From: Cinclus cinclus
Lineage: Eukaryota; Chordata; Aves; Passeriformes; Cinclidae
Length of the DNA: 64,000 nt
NCBI RefSeq assembly: GCF_963662255.1
Contig: NC_085047.1
Location: forward strand, 46,779,006 to 46,843,005
Direction of reading: 5' to 3'
The first letter of the stretch is position 1; the number at the start of each line of letters is the position of its first letter. The notes under the pieces were generated by a model, which did no database searches, was not told the origin of the DNA, and saw only the letters and a program-made list of their open reading frames with translations. Positions 39,111-53,021 of the stretch are shown here, one piece after another. The position numbers and the translations under genes are program-made.

Positions 39111-42100
39111 ACATTTGTTACTAGAAGGGTTATGAATATAAGACATCTAATTTAATACAGTTACCTGACCAATCCTTCCAAAAGAGAAAATATCCATTTA
39201 TGTGCTTTTGGAACATATACTAACACTAAATACATTCAATAGTTGCTCGGTTTCGTAGGCAGTTTTTGGCTTTTGTCCCCTTGCTTATACTAAGGGTAAA
39301 AACATTCTCATGCAGTTGAAGGCTGTAGCCTGGCTTAATTTCTCACTGACAACCTACAATATAGCATTTTTGCCTTATTTGTTGAGGCATGAGAGTACTA
39401 AGCACTGGATTTAACAGTGAATTGGGGCATTTTACTGAAAGGAAACAATTCTATATTGGTAATTTCATTAATGTGAAACGTGTGTTTAAGCTCAAGGCCT
39501 GGGACATTTTGTCTTACTGTCCAGAGCACAATAAACACCACAAATTCAACCCTATTATGCTTCCCTTCCAGAACAAAACCCCCATTCATGAACATGCAAT
39601 TTACAGTGACTAGCTGTCTGAGGGTGTTGCTTTTGACTTCAGAGAACAATTACTTGGTAAATTATAAGCAATATAGATTCTGTTTAGGAATTAAAGGATT
39701 AAGTGAACACCCACTAGATGGTGTTCAATTACTGCATGGGGTGACTGAGCAAGTTACACCTCCTATTCACCTCTGCAGCAGACTTTTCTGGAAGAAACAA
39801 CAAATACATTTGCATTAGAGGACAAAAAGGAGATGAAATAATTCTCTTAACTAAAAATTTGGAAAGGCTCTAATAAATTATTTACCATCTGTGCTGAATG
39901 TCAATAAGAGGAACTTCGAAAAGATATGACGAATACAAGGAAAAGAAAGCACGCAAGGTTGTTTTGGGTCCACTTGACACTAGTTCACAGTTTTACTCCA
40001 AAACCTTGTATTTTTACACTTGATGATATTTTCCATCTGTTCTCCACCTTCTCAAATTCTGTTGATGTCATCCACTGAAAGATATGGGTTCATAAACACT
40101 CACCAAGGAAGCACATCCATTTTGCAATTAGTTTTATTTAAAGGATGAACTGAATTATTGGATGACTACTCTAGCAGAACCTAATGCATCACTTTCTTTT
40201 TCAGCAGAAGCTTAATAATTGCAACTAATCCCCATTAATGTTAGTAAATCAGCTTAAGGAAGGAGAGGGGGAAAAAAAAGAATAATAAAATAAAACTGCT
40301 ATTGTAGCACTTCAGATGTTTAAGATTCCTGGGGATGACAAGGATGATAGTGATAAAAGGAACTGCTATTTGGAGCTGACTTAAGATAATACTGTCATTG
40401 CAGAATTTCCAGAAAGAATATTTTCCTTTATAAGGCTCTGAAGTGCAACCTTACATTAAAATTTTAGGAAGGCCATTTTAGTGTAGATGACACCCCAGTG
40501 ATGACATTAGTTTTTCCAACTGCTGTTATGGAAAGATAAGGACATACTAATAACCACATTTAGGAATTTTCATACAGAAGACACTGTACTGCTTGGAGCA
40601 TTTACTGATCCTGCACAGACCTACTTCACTATTTCCATAGCTCTCCAGGTTCAAGCACTATTGCAGTCTCTACTCTTTCTTTCCTTCTTCCTTCTCTTGT
40701 TTATTTCGAGTTCCTTTCAGTCAGCGACTTGCTTTCCTTCAGTCGAGGATCCACATCATTCTCACTTTATCTTTAAATTAGCCTAGAGTTTCTTTCCATT
40801 TCTAAGATTAGCTCATTCTGTTATTAGCACACAGAGAAGCTCTAAGCAAAGCAGTAACAGCCCCTGCTGAGTCTGACTTGTTTATACATCATTAACATCT
40901 GCCACATAGCAATTAACAGATGTTTGGAAAGCTTTCCTACAGCAGGGGCTCCAAGGGTATGTAAATAATAACAGGATGCTCCTGTTTTTTAAGCTATGAA
41001 AGGTTTAACCTATTTTTGCCATGCAAAAAGCTCAATGAAGAGATTTTGTTAGGTTTTATTATTTTCTCAGAACAGCAGAAGACAGTTACATAAAAGTAAT
41101 TTAAAACATTGCCTTTATTCAGTAGACAAGGTGGTAATGGGAAGAGATGCAGGATCAAGAAAAGTCTAAGAACTCCCCTAAAACTGGAAAGAATTAAAGT
41201 TAAGAGAAATCAGAAAAGCTTAAAAAGCAGTGTTAATCATACCTTATTGCACTGGTCAAAACAGCCTGGTCAATCTGCAACTTAAATTAATGCTGCTAAT
41301 AGTATGTTTAAAAATTATTGACATGATGTTCGTCAGCCTTCTATAGCAGTAGAAACAAAAAGTCTTGTGCACCAACTAGAGCACCTCCTCTACAAAAGAA
41401 TGAACTTTGTAGGCTGAATAAGAAAAGATAAGCCACCACTTGACCCTTTGACTTCAAACTCCTCACATGATAAAGAAAAAAAAATCTGTCAGAAAAAATA
41501 CCTAGGCAAAGAAGATCATGAGTTTCTTTCAGAATATGTTGTTCTTTTCTAGAACTGTTTTATTTCCTCAGAAAAAAACCTTTTCTCCCTCTGAATTCAA
41601 ATAATTTGATGAAGCAAACCTCTGAAACACATTTGGCTTTACCCTGGCTTTTATTTTACAGTCAGATTTTCTGAAGAATTCTGACCATATTAAGCACCAG
41701 AGGAAACACTGTAATAGGTCAAGATAGAAATAGAATAGAAATACTTATTCAGTAAATACAATTAAGAGGGCAAATCCAAATGCAGAAGTACACTTTACAT
41801 CAAAATTCCCACTTAAAAATTCTCATTTAACTTGCAGCAGCCTTCAGTATACTGGGCTTCCGTGTTCACCTCTTTCAATTATTCTTGTGTTGTCTCTTTC
41901 CTGCCATTCTCAGCTTCTCTGACAAAACTAGTTTTTCCTCCAAGAGCAACTGTAGACTGAAAAAATGAACATTCTTTTCCTTTCCCTGAGCAAAAGTATA
42001 CCTAACCTGGGGGCATTGAGCCCTTGGCTGTACATGACCTCCTAAGAGGAGGTTCTTTGCTAGATCTATCTTTTTCTGTTTTAATCACAATACAAGGATT

Positions 42101-42593
42101 ATGTCAAAAAATTCCACACCTAAGGATGCAAAAAAGAATTTGCTCTACCTCCGTATCCTCAGCTTGGCAGACAGATGGAGGTACAAATGAGGACCAAAGC
42201 ACCTCTGGTGCTGGAAGCTGTTCTGCACATAGTGACTGCGAGTGGAGCACAGGCTAGAAGCATTTCAGCATTTTGCTCAAGGGAGCATTGCTTTGAACCA
42301 TTTTTCTCTTTAACTAAAGCTGTAGTCTGACATTCAGAAATTTCAGCAACAATCTTAATTTAAGAAGTTCCTGATCTCCATCCTTGTTCCATTCCTTAGA
42401 CCACAGTGATTGCTAGTGGATTGTGCCGTGAGCCAGGGAACGATGCTAGCTTTACACAGATAGATCAGACTTAGAAGAGCATGGAATAAAGATACCTACC
42501 TATACTCCTCATCCAGACAGAGGAGATAAAAATAAACTCAGGTTTGCTAACCTAACACAACCAGTGCTGAGTGGTAGCTTAATTACTTATAAT

Positions 42594-42902
42594 AAGAAGG
42601 AAGGAGGGAGGGAAGGAGGAAGGATTCCAGGAAAGAAAGACAGAAAGAAAGAAAGAAAGTCAGAAAGACAGAAAGAAAGACAGAAAGAAAGACAGAAAGA
42701 AAGAAAGACAGAAAGAAAGAAAGACAGAAAGAAAGAAAGACAGAAAGAAAGAAAAGAAAGAAAAGAAAGAAAGAAAGAAAGAAAGAAAGAAAAGAAAGAA
42801 AGAAAGAAAAGAAAGAAAGAAAAGAAAGAAAGAAAAGAAAGAAAGAAAAGAAAGAAAGAAAAGAAAGAAAGAAAAGAAAGAAAGAAAAGAAAGAAAAGAA
42901 AA
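42594..42902 (+). repeat. GAAA-type compound microsatellite
   Basis: This is a repeat of about 310 bp in MICU2 intron 2. It starts as AAGGAGGG-type purine sequence, then GACAGAAAG-type units up to about 42741. From 42742 to 42902 there is an unbroken purine tract of 161 bp made of GAAAG and GAAAAG units. The lysine-rich and phenylalanine-rich frames across it on the two strands are artefacts. Confidence 0.97.
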
Positions 42903-45900
42903 TCCACTATTTTAAGAAATGGGAAATGTTAGCATATGAGCAAGAGGGTTTCTACAGACAGCGACTACTTATAGGGTGGATATCAGCAGAGTTTTTAAGC
43001 AACAGAGATAATGTGTCACTGTTTTCCAATATAACCAGTGTTTAAAAATTATTTTGAGTATGAAAAAATGTACAAGGTCTGCATTTTAAGTTTGTTTTAT
43101 TTTAAACTGCTGAAATAGGAGCTTACTTACAGAACATATATGATAAATTTTGAAACACTTAGCTATGAAACCTTAAAGACAAGTACTAAGCTATGAAGTA
43201 TTCCCTTAAAAGAGGATACAAATCCATAAAAATACTTTACGAGATATTACATATTAACTTAGGTGAGCAGTGGCAATAAATATGAGTGTTCTTACAATGG
43301 TTTGACTAAGCAGATATCCTTTGTCCTTTTTACAGAAATACTGGACATAAAGAATAACAACTGTCCTCTTGAAATGAGCATTTATTTTAGCTGCAGAGGA
43401 AAGAGACTGAAATGACAAACGAATCAAATTTTAAGTGGGCTTTTTATAATTCTTACAGTTGGTACAAACGAAAAGCAAACAACAGTAAGCTTTTTGCTAG
43501 TGAAAGTGTAGAGCAATTTATGTTGCCCAGTGTACTTTTAAAATGACCATACTGGTTTAAAAGACCCGCTCACTTTTTCAGCAGTAGAGACTGCCTTTAC
43601 CACCATACATCTGGCAAAAAATGTTTCTCCTTAGCCAGTTCAAAGAAAGACAGAGAAGCAGACTAAATTTTTGAGCATTAGATTTTATAGTTTCTCCCAA
43701 GAAACTGGCAGCGAAACAGAAGGAAGCTCTCACATCCTATGTCACCAACAAATCCACAGAAAAGGAATAAACGCTATTGTCAGGGTGAGGGTGACACACA
43801 AACACATGCACACCCCTTCCCCAGAAGAAACAAAAATGAAAAAAAAAACACCCAACATTTGGAGAGGAACAGAAAAGGAGAAAAGTCTTCTGTTTTCTGG
43901 AACTGGAAGTTTCTCTAGTGGGGTAGATGACTTACTACGTGCTTGCCAATACCAATGAGTAGCAAGATTTCACTGTCTCAGTAGTTCCAAAAGTATTAGA
44001 GGTATTGGCACAAAGGACACACATTCATGACTTGAAAAGAAGGCTGGTGCCTGGGAAAACGAGCCTCATTGTTCTGAAGACTTCAAACATCAGTCCTGAA
44101 AGACAACTGGAATAAACTGAGTAACATCAAAAGGTAGCTGACTTGGCCACGTCTTCTATTTAAATTCCATGCAAGGAGCCCATTTAAAAATTTTTATTAA
44201 GCCAAATATGACTGCAGCTCTTGGTGAAAAAAGTCCCGGGGCATTGAAATTTTATGTATACTGATCAGCTGAAAAGAGCAGCTAGAAAAACCAAGAATGG
44301 CCAGGTAGGATGGATTTGGACCTACTAGCAATGCTGAACTACTTTTTATCTGGTAACAACCAGGGCAGGACTTGTTAGAAAATGTAGGGGTTTTATTGTT
44401 AGCTGTGTCTGTAAAATCCTTTAACTTTCAGGCTTTTCCAGGTCTGAGCGGAAAGATATTTTAAAAAAGATGTAGCCAGCAGAATGACCAGGTGCCTGCC
44501 AGCAATATGGATGATGGTGTGATGACCTGAGCTCTCTGAGGGACTGGACAACACTGGATGACTGATTTGATTACTAAAAAAATTGTCTCTTGTCTGCATT
44601 CCCCTCTGCAGTAAGGAAGCTGGTATCCCAGGGGAGGGCACTGCCATATAAGCAGGTGGCTCTAACAAGAGGAACCTGTGTGTTTTACAGATGGAAAAAA
44701 ATAAAAAGTCTTTGAACTCAGTATTTGTTTCACAGCAGACGAGGAAGGCTACTGAGCACAATCGGTGCTATAACCCACTGCAGGTGCAAGGCTGGGGAGT
44801 GAAAAAACAAAGCATAACCTGGCCAGTTTCTCCCTTAGGGAATCGGTGCCAGTGTTTTCCAAACTGGGAGCAATGGAACTTCTCAAAGGTGCCCCTGGAG
44901 ATGCCAGCTGTTTGGCAAGTAAGGATAGCTCCTCTCACCTACCAAAGCAGGCTGCACACCTTGCCAGCTACTACTGCCTAGAAGCAAACCGATTGATGTT
45001 TTGCGGTTCCACCCTAGGCATTTTTTAAAAACTCACAATGTAACATTTCTTATGAAAACAAGCAGGGTAAAAATAGTCTGTATCAAAGTTACTCAAAAAA
45101 GGATAAATCATATGACTAATACAATAAATGTCCAGCACTGGCCTAAGGAAAAGCATGGAACCATCAGTACCAAAAGAGTTACAAACAACTGAAAATATGA
45201 GGCTAGAATGCGTGCTAGATTTTGGCAGGAGCCTGACCTGCACTCCTGGCACCTGCTATCATCCGCCAGTGGTCTGCAGATCCTCATCAGTTCTTAAATA
45301 ACTGAATGCAAGCCAAGGAATTTTAAAATCAGATTGTATTTCCTCAGTATAAACCAATACCTGTCTGTCTTGAGGACATATGTTGCAAGAAACTAAAATA
45401 CACTTAAGAGTGAAAAAAATTCATTGAATCTGATTTTCACACTACATATGTTAAGACTTAATTGTCAGTTAGGCAGGATGTTTCAGAACTGATTAAGTTC
45501 CACTGAATTATTAAAAAAATACTGAAGTAATCTGTCAAAAAGCATTCAGAACCTGTGGGAGAACTAATCCCAGAGATATTTTCTGTGGTATGTTGACAGT
45601 ATGTTATAAAAGTAGTTGAAACAGTGTGTGGTGTTCTAAAAGAACAAAAAAATCTTTAAAGATAGGAAAAATATTCAGAGACCAAGAATGATTGTATGAG
45701 GTCTTGAAATGTTCCCATATGCATTAAAAAAGTGACTTCTCTGTAAGGTATTTTAAATATCACATTAGCATGTCACAAAACTGGAATACTTGACTAAAGC
45801 AGAAACTGTTGCAAGACTTCTGAAATTCTAAGGCAGACGATGTTTATACAACAAGCAGACTCCTGTTATTAATAACCAGATCTTTCCATTACTTGCACTA

Positions 45901-48900
45901 CAAGTATTCTGTATGCACACAATATATTTTCATTCATTTCAGGGAATCTGTTTTCCATTCAGATGCCATTAAATAACCAATAACTTTCACACTTTAAATA
46001 ACCAAATCCTTCAAGATGTGCATTGAGACCACTTGCCTCTTGCTCAACTCTGCTGATGGCTCATTGCTTTTATTATTGGTACTATTTTTGTGCTGAGTTT
46101 GACAAAACTGCTTTCATTCATTGAGAAGCTGTAATTTGTCTTCTTGTTGAAGATTTTCAGAAGGCTAAATAGCTGGTAATGTATTTTCAAATCATCTTGC
46201 CCAGGTTTTTACCTAATCAGTAAGCTTTGCAGTCAAATGAGGTAAGAACTATCAAACTGCATCATTCTTCAGCCAGTCATCAATGCCACAAAGGGAAAAA
46301 TAGGAATCAACCACAACAGAGATACAAACTCAATATAACCTTACTGCCATCTCACACAGACATACCTGCAAATATACAAATGTAATTAATACAACGTCAG
46401 TATAAATTTAAGGATTAAAAATATTTTTTCCTATTTGAAAGGAATCTAGATACAAGGTTGAACATGACTGAAGGCATGGAAATAGAACTGGAGGGAAAAA
46501 TAGGACATATTTTCTCTGTGCAATGATATGCAAAAACATGCTCGTTTTTAATTGATTTTGCTCCATGGTTCCCTTTCCTCCTGCTCTCCCATCTGACCGT
46601 GCATGCTTCCTCACTGCTGCAGCTGCAAGGCTACAGTGCTGGAAGCCAGCACTCACCTAACACTTCTGCTCTCAGCGCTGCTCCCCTTCAGCTGCTTTTC
46701 AGATTCTCAACCAAACGTGCTTTTCTTACAAATGGGGGCAAAGAACTAAGTTGGTGCAGAGGCCAGTGGTTAATACACCAAAAAGAAGCCCAGCCAACAG
46801 AGCAGATTTGAATGCTGCAGACGGAAACATTGCATTTCTCCTCAAGAATCCCATCTTTGATTTTCTTTTGTAGTATTTTGTGATGTAACCATTATGAAAG
46901 TGCATTAGTGTTTATTTTGAGTTCACAACAAAACATATGTCCAGACATAAATACATATTATCAAGATCATAGGAATTCCTGCCATATTTCTAAACAAAGA
47001 ACTGTTTACTGTCAAATTGGTTTTTAGATAAACACACAGCCTGTGTACGTTAGTTATCAGAGTTGACATCTAATTGATGAGGACAAAAAAAAAAAAGCAA
47101 ACCCTCCCTTAATTAGCTTATTTAATTACAAACAATTAGCTGAGACACAACATTAGATCCAAAACAATATAGTATTTTATGCACAACACCAATTTTTATG
47201 TTCTACTTGGACACTTGACAGAAAGTGAAAGTAACTTACTTTGAAGACTTCGACAGGGTTGTGGTAGGTTTTCCTAATGCTTTTTGGGTGATTAAGGATA
47301 GCTGAGGATGAAAAAACCATAGCGTGGAAGACATTTTCAGCAATCAATGTTCATCTTTGCTTTTGTGTTCAGTTTCTTAATAGGAATAGCATTTTTCTTT
47401 ACTCACAACCCCACTTTAAAAAGTGAGTAAACAGTGATGACTAAGAACCTTTGGCTAGAAATGGCTGATTTTGTTTCATTTTCTGAAATTCAGAAGAGGT
47501 TAATCTAATGACTTTAAACCATCATGTTACTTCTTTGGATTTATCTTCATTTTAGCTTCCATCTAGCACTGGGAAAAGGGTAATCTTTGTCGTGCATATT
47601 CAGCTTGCAGAGTTCTCTACTGTGTTTGGTGGATTTGAGCAACAAGGACCTATCTGTACTAAAAAACCACTAAACGCAGAGATAGAGAGAAAACAATTTC
47701 TTTGTTAACACATTAGAAATTTGAGAGGATTGAATTCAGTTCCCAGCTGTATCAATGGCTTCCCATACAACACTTCAATCCCTACTTCCGATATGAAGCC
47801 TCTCCATTTAGGCATGCTTCAATCTTATTCTTTGGCTCTGAATCCCAGATTTTAGATCTGACACTGATGCATGACTCACATCAGTCTGATTCATTATCGT
47901 GTATGAAATTCAGGTCAAAATGAAGACACTAAAGCATCGGCACCTGAACTCCTGCCAATGGCAAAAAACTCAAGACCCAAAAATAAAAAGACTGACTCAG
48001 GTTATTCCGAAGTCCTCATCTACTGACTCCCTTTTGGCTCTCCTAACACCACTGACTGCACCAGCATTGACCTCAACTAAGGACAATGGAGAACTCAAAT
48101 TTTTAGCCACCAGAGACTTGCATTGTGTCCTTTACTCAGATTCCCTCACAGCCATGACCACGCTGATGCTGTGACAGGAAGCCACACATCATATCATGTC
48201 TGCAAACACACCACAACTTTGTGCCAAGTGTGTTTGCATAGAAAGCTTAACCAACTTGAACAACTTCTCCAAGGAAACTTACAACACACTAATCCTCATG
48301 GACAAATAGGACTCTATTATGGAAATACTGCCTCTGTTACCAGAACACAGAAAAATCTCTTTTACTGCAGCTGAATGAATGAAGATGCTACAACACGTAA
48401 GATCTGAACTGAGTAGACAGAGAAGGATTGAGATCTTTATTTAGCAAGTGTCAATTGTTATCAGACAAGGTAACCTGAAGGTTTGTCTTTTACCTGGAAG
48501 AGGAACAGAATAATCTTCTCCAGAAAAAAAAAAAAGTACATAAGCACAGTTCAGATTAAATGCATTCCAAAATCTGAATTTCCTGAAGGAAGATTCTTGC
48601 AGTCCTTTTCAAAAATTAATACAGATTTTCCTGTATGTTCTGCAATAGCACATCAGAGATGGTATTTCCATGGAGCTCTAACACAGTATTGGTTGTCTAA
48701 TCTGGAATATGAGCCTAAGTATGCACAACTGTTTAGACACGAATTTTACATGAAGGGTCTCTTGAAAGTGCTCCTGCATTGCAATGGAAAGTCAATGTAA
48801 AACAGCAGAATTTTATCCTTCCTGCACCTGTGATCTTGAAAGTGCTAGAATTTCTGATGCAACACAGCAAATTCACATTATTTGTATTAGATATTACTAG

Positions 48901-51884
48901 ACATTGTGAAGCATTTTTGTATCACAATAAGAACAGTAACAGAGAACACTTTTTCACTAAACTATCATTACATCAGGTATGATGATTTACATGAACATCC
49001 CACAGATTACCCAGAAGAACTTGGCTGGTTTTGCAATGGTTTGCCACACATCCCTGTGGTAACAGTTTTAACACAAGATTACATGGCATATAACCCTGAA
49101 TCCAAAATCCCCAATGATGCATTTAGTATGCACTGCACTAAGTGGTAGAAAAAAAATGCTGTCATATTAGTTTTGCGCTGGCACAAATGCTGTGCCACAC
49201 TACCACATCTCATTTACTGTTCGCCACTGTCTATAAAGAGGTGGCTGCTTCCTTTCATGAAATAACTAACAGCAATAGAACTAGGCACATATTTACAGAG
49301 TAACTTGGTGTGAAGCACTGCCTCTAAAAACAAGCAAAGTTTTCTTTGGATGGTGTCTTTATTCCTTTATAGAGCTCTTTGCTTTGTCAATATGCAGAAC
49401 AAAAAGTCTGTCAGGAAACTGCATTTGTTATCAGCTCATTCTCCTTACATGGTAGTACTGTAAATATTTTTCTTCATTATCACCCTGACAATAAGTAACT
49501 TTGAAGGTGTGATTTAATTAACAGGAATGCCAATATTTCACAACTTTTGCCTACTTTAAAGAAAAGGAACAGTAGAGAAACCCATGCACCAGGAAACAAA
49601 TGACCAGAGGTAGTGAACTAAGATCTACCAGGCAGAGTTCAAGACCACTAAGGTTGGATGACAGCTGATACATTTGCAGTACAGTGCATCTGTTTTCCTA
49701 TCTGGTAAAGTGTTCCATAATAAATCATAATTTACTGCATCTTCTGCAATCTTGTCAAAGGGCACACCTCAGATTTTTGCTTCAGTAATAAATTCCAACT
49801 GTACAGGAATTCACTTGACAATCTGCACATAACTAAAATATTTTGGTATTTTTTAGTGCTGACACCAACAACTCATCTGGTTTACATAACACCACACTTA
49901 ATTTCTACTAAATTCGACTGTGGTTAAAAGCTAATAGGAGATTTCAAAGCAATTCTCCAGTGACAACCACCCATGAGCAAAAACGCTAAGGCTGGCTGGC
50001 CAAGGTCTCCTATTCTCAATTCATAACTGTTTCTCATCCCTCTTTTTGCTTGCCTTTTTCCCTTGTGGGAGTTTTTATCTCTGAATAAGGATAGATCACC
50101 TCAGCAATATTTCTTGATGTACACAACTAAACTGCTCATGAGGTTAGTTAGAAGTTTCTGAATATTGTCTGAAAAAGTACAGCAGAAACAAAACTTTAGG
50201 ACAGCCCTAAGTCTTCCACATTACCATAAACAGCATCCAATTGGAAAACTCCAAGCAAATATTTTATGAAGATGAATGGTTACGGTCAGGGTACTTCAGA
50301 TTTTGCTGAGGTTTGAGTTTTTTTACTTATTAGCAATTAATCAAAAATAGGTAGAGAATAACCAAATCATTACAGCTTGAAGTTCAGCATTGTAAGACTC
50401 ACCATTTAAATGCAAGATCACATGTTAAAATTGCATCTAAATATGCAGTAAGTGAAGGGTATAATTTCCTAAGATAAGTGTTGTCATATCTTTTTCCTTT
50501 CTAAAGAAATTGTTCAGGGTGAAATAAAATTATTTTATTATATAACTGGAAAGCTTCCAAAATAATTGCTGCTTTGCTATTATGTTCACTATCTTGACCT
50601 ACTCTGAATATACCAGGACAGACATTTGAGATAGGTCCCTTTATTTTCCTCATATGAAACTCTTCTAAACACAATGAATAAAACCACTGCCTTTAAAATA
50701 CTTCAAGTGCCATATTTCTGTACTATCAAATTCTGTGTCTGCAGTCACATAAAAATGTAAAATCCCAAGCAATAGAAATCAAGACAATTGCTCACCACTG
50801 TGTTTATGCTACTGGTCAAAGAATCCATACCAGTGACAGTTAAAAAAATACTTAGGAACATTAAAGTGCCAACATTTTTCTATCAAGCATCTATGATGCT
50901 ACTGCTGAAAGCCTGACCTCAATTTGAAATGCTAAATATGCATTAGAGCAAAGGTTTTTTTCTTGTCATTATTTATTATTTTCTGTTTAATGCTATTTCC
51001 TACTCATATTAGCAACTGAAAAACAACTGAAATTAACTTGGCTGCATTGCAAATAGATATCACCACATACCATTTCATAAAAAATCTGCATGTGTACTAT
51101 TATACTTGGAGTAACCACTTTATATGTATGAACGGCTAGGACTGAAAAACATTTATCTCTCTAACCTCGTCTTCAGAGACAACTGTCTGAAAACCACACC
51201 TTCAAAACTGAAAGTTTCTGTATTCACTGTCTTTCAGGCAGGAAAACTCACAGTAAGTTCCCTTTTAGGTTTTTAACTAAATGACTCAAGTTTTGAGGGG
51301 GAAAAAAGTCTAACACTCATACATTAAAAACATAACAAACATACATGAAAAGTATTTTAAAAATCTCTGTGACTCTCAATGTCATAAAGCCCTTCTAAGG
51401 ATTTATAATCAGCTTTGTGTAATATTAGAAGCTGTGTGTCAGCAGTGAATTCATGTATCCTTATCACCTATAGATTTTTGGCAGCTACTGGAAAACTTCT
51501 TTTATTACAGATACTTTTGTCCTATTCATTGACCACTTGCAGCTCTTTTAAACTGCTTTCTGCCCTAGGTTTTCGACAAGCTTGAATCAAAGTGCATTCT
51601 GGTCTCCTTCTTCCTCCCTGTCTCTCAAACCCTTCTACAGGACCTTGAATTCCCTTCTGGATTTCCAGTTCAATACTCCATCACTACAGCATTTGCTGAT
51701 AGGTGGGCAGAGCATCCCAGGCTTTGAATGGCTTTTGCTAGACAATATGCTCTCTCAGTCAGACAACTACTAAAGATGGGATTTCTCCCTCTTTCCCTTA
51801 CCAGATTAATTAACAGAGTATTTGTCCTCTAAGTGTTAATCCTCTCTGGAACCTGGAAAAACTTAACCTTTCAGAAGCAAAAAT

Positions 51885-52150
51885 ACCCAAACAAACAAAA
51901 AACAAAAACAAAACAAAAACAAAACAAAAAAAAACCAAACCAAACCAAACAAACAAAAAAAACCAACCACCCCAAAAAAACCCCAAAAAACCACCCCCCC
52001 AAAACCATAAAAAACCCCAAAAAACCCCCAAAAAACAAAAAAAACCCCCACAAAAACAAAGCCAACCAACCAAGCAAACAAAAAATATAAGAAACAAAAA
52101 AACCCCAAACCCACCAAAACAAACAAACAAACAAACAAACAAAAAACTCC
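51885..52150 (+). repeat. A/C-only low-complexity tract (G/T on the MICU2 strand)
   Basis: This is about 265 bp of almost pure A and C. The first 123 bp (51885-52007) have no other base. It mixes CAAA and CAAAA units with blocks of four to eight C separated by six or seven A, then ends in CAAA units. On the minus strand, which is the MICU2 transcript strand, this is GGGGTTTTTT-like and can form quadruplexes. It starts about 720 bp after exon 2 in the transcript. Glycine/phenylalanine-rich frames across it are spurious. Confidence 0.95.
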
Positions 52151-52873
52151 AAACAAAGAAAAAAAAAACATGGGAAAATTGTAGAACTCAATTTTTTGAT
52201 GAAAAAGGCACATATCATTAGAAAAATTACTGTATCATTGAAATAACAGGAGAAGATACAAAAAAAGAAGAAGCTTAAGGAATGAATTAATGAAGCCAGA
52301 AAAGCTGCAGTAAAGGACAGTGACTCATGCACATTTTATTTGTGTGCTGTTACTATCTTCTCCTCAGAAAGCACACTTTTAAAAGTACTTCTTGAAAAAG
52401 CACTCGTGATTTTGATTTGTTCTTAATTAGGTTACATAAAAATCAAAGAAGATTTAAAACCAAAAATGTAGAACTGAATTCTGGGCTCTATTATTCTATT
52501 CAACTCAATCTGTCCTGTAAGAAAAAAGGTCACAGAATTACTCACTGGTGAACTGGATAGAAGATAAAAAGGCCAGGAATGGTATGAACACTATTAGAAT
52601 AGACTCATTCTGTTTTCTGTTGCATGTAAGCAATTGAGGAACTACGTACTGATCGGGCATGTAAATTATGCAGAGATGTCATCAGCAAGTCACCAGATTT
52701 CTAAATCAGCAGCCTCACTTCGTGGTGTCTGTGAGAATCCATATAGGCAACATTTAAAAACTGGCTTCTGCTGATTTATATAACATAAAGGATCTTATCC
52801 CAGGGATTTACAAATGACATCTCTACGGAAGTTTCTTTTCCTTCACAAATACATTGACAAGAATACAACTTAC

Positions 52874-53021
52874 GTTCAACTTGATCAAACATCACTGAGA
52901 ACAAGAAATCTCTTGGTGTCATGTAATATTCTCCTTCATATTCCAGTGATGCAAAATGCATGAAGCGGTGCTTTCGAAGAGACAGTCTTTCATCCACATC
53001 TGCATGAATGACATCTTCTTT
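52874..53021 (-). CDS. MICU2: MICU2 exon 2 (internal coding exon)
   Basis: This 148-nt exon opens after a TTTTTTAG acceptor and closes at an AAC|GTAAGT donor. It encodes 49 codons plus one base, starting KEDVIHADVDERLSLRKHRF. Its core EGEYYMTPRDFLFSVMF is the MICU2 signature at the start of the conserved core; MICU1 and MICU3 are clearly different here. MICU2 is an intermembrane-space protein that pairs with MICU1 and gates the mitochondrial calcium uniporter MCU. That role is known of the family and is not shown by this exon alone. The segment before LSLRK is variable between species, consistent with its place just after the targeting region. The phase (0 in, 1 out) fits the next exon exactly. 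No in-frame stop is present. Confidence 0.95.

Larger units (their letters stand above)
28000..52873 (-). other. MICU2: MICU2 intron 2 (24,874 bp)
   Basis: This is the longest complete intron in the window, between the AAC|GTAAGT donor of exon 2 and the TTATTATAG acceptor of exon 3. It contains the A/C-only tract (51885-52150), the GAAA-type microsatellite (42594-42902), an old CR1 fragment (38965-39110), the tail-to-tail CR1 pair (36459-37885) and a probable ancient repeat (34528-34606). Stretches at 28140-34500, 39150-42500 and 42950-51850 are AT-rich unique sequence with only short chance reading frames. Confidence 0.88.

Noticed and set aside
42564..42932. 122-codon lysine/arginine-rich frame, with a 106-codon phenylalanine-rich frame on the other strand
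   Set aside because: Both are translations of the GAAA-type microsatellite; low complexity explains the open frames.
51810..52332. Frames of 110, 116 and 153 codons rich in glycine, phenylalanine and valine on the minus strand
   Set aside because: They arise from the A/C-only tract, which lacks stop codons by composition. They are not membrane proteins.
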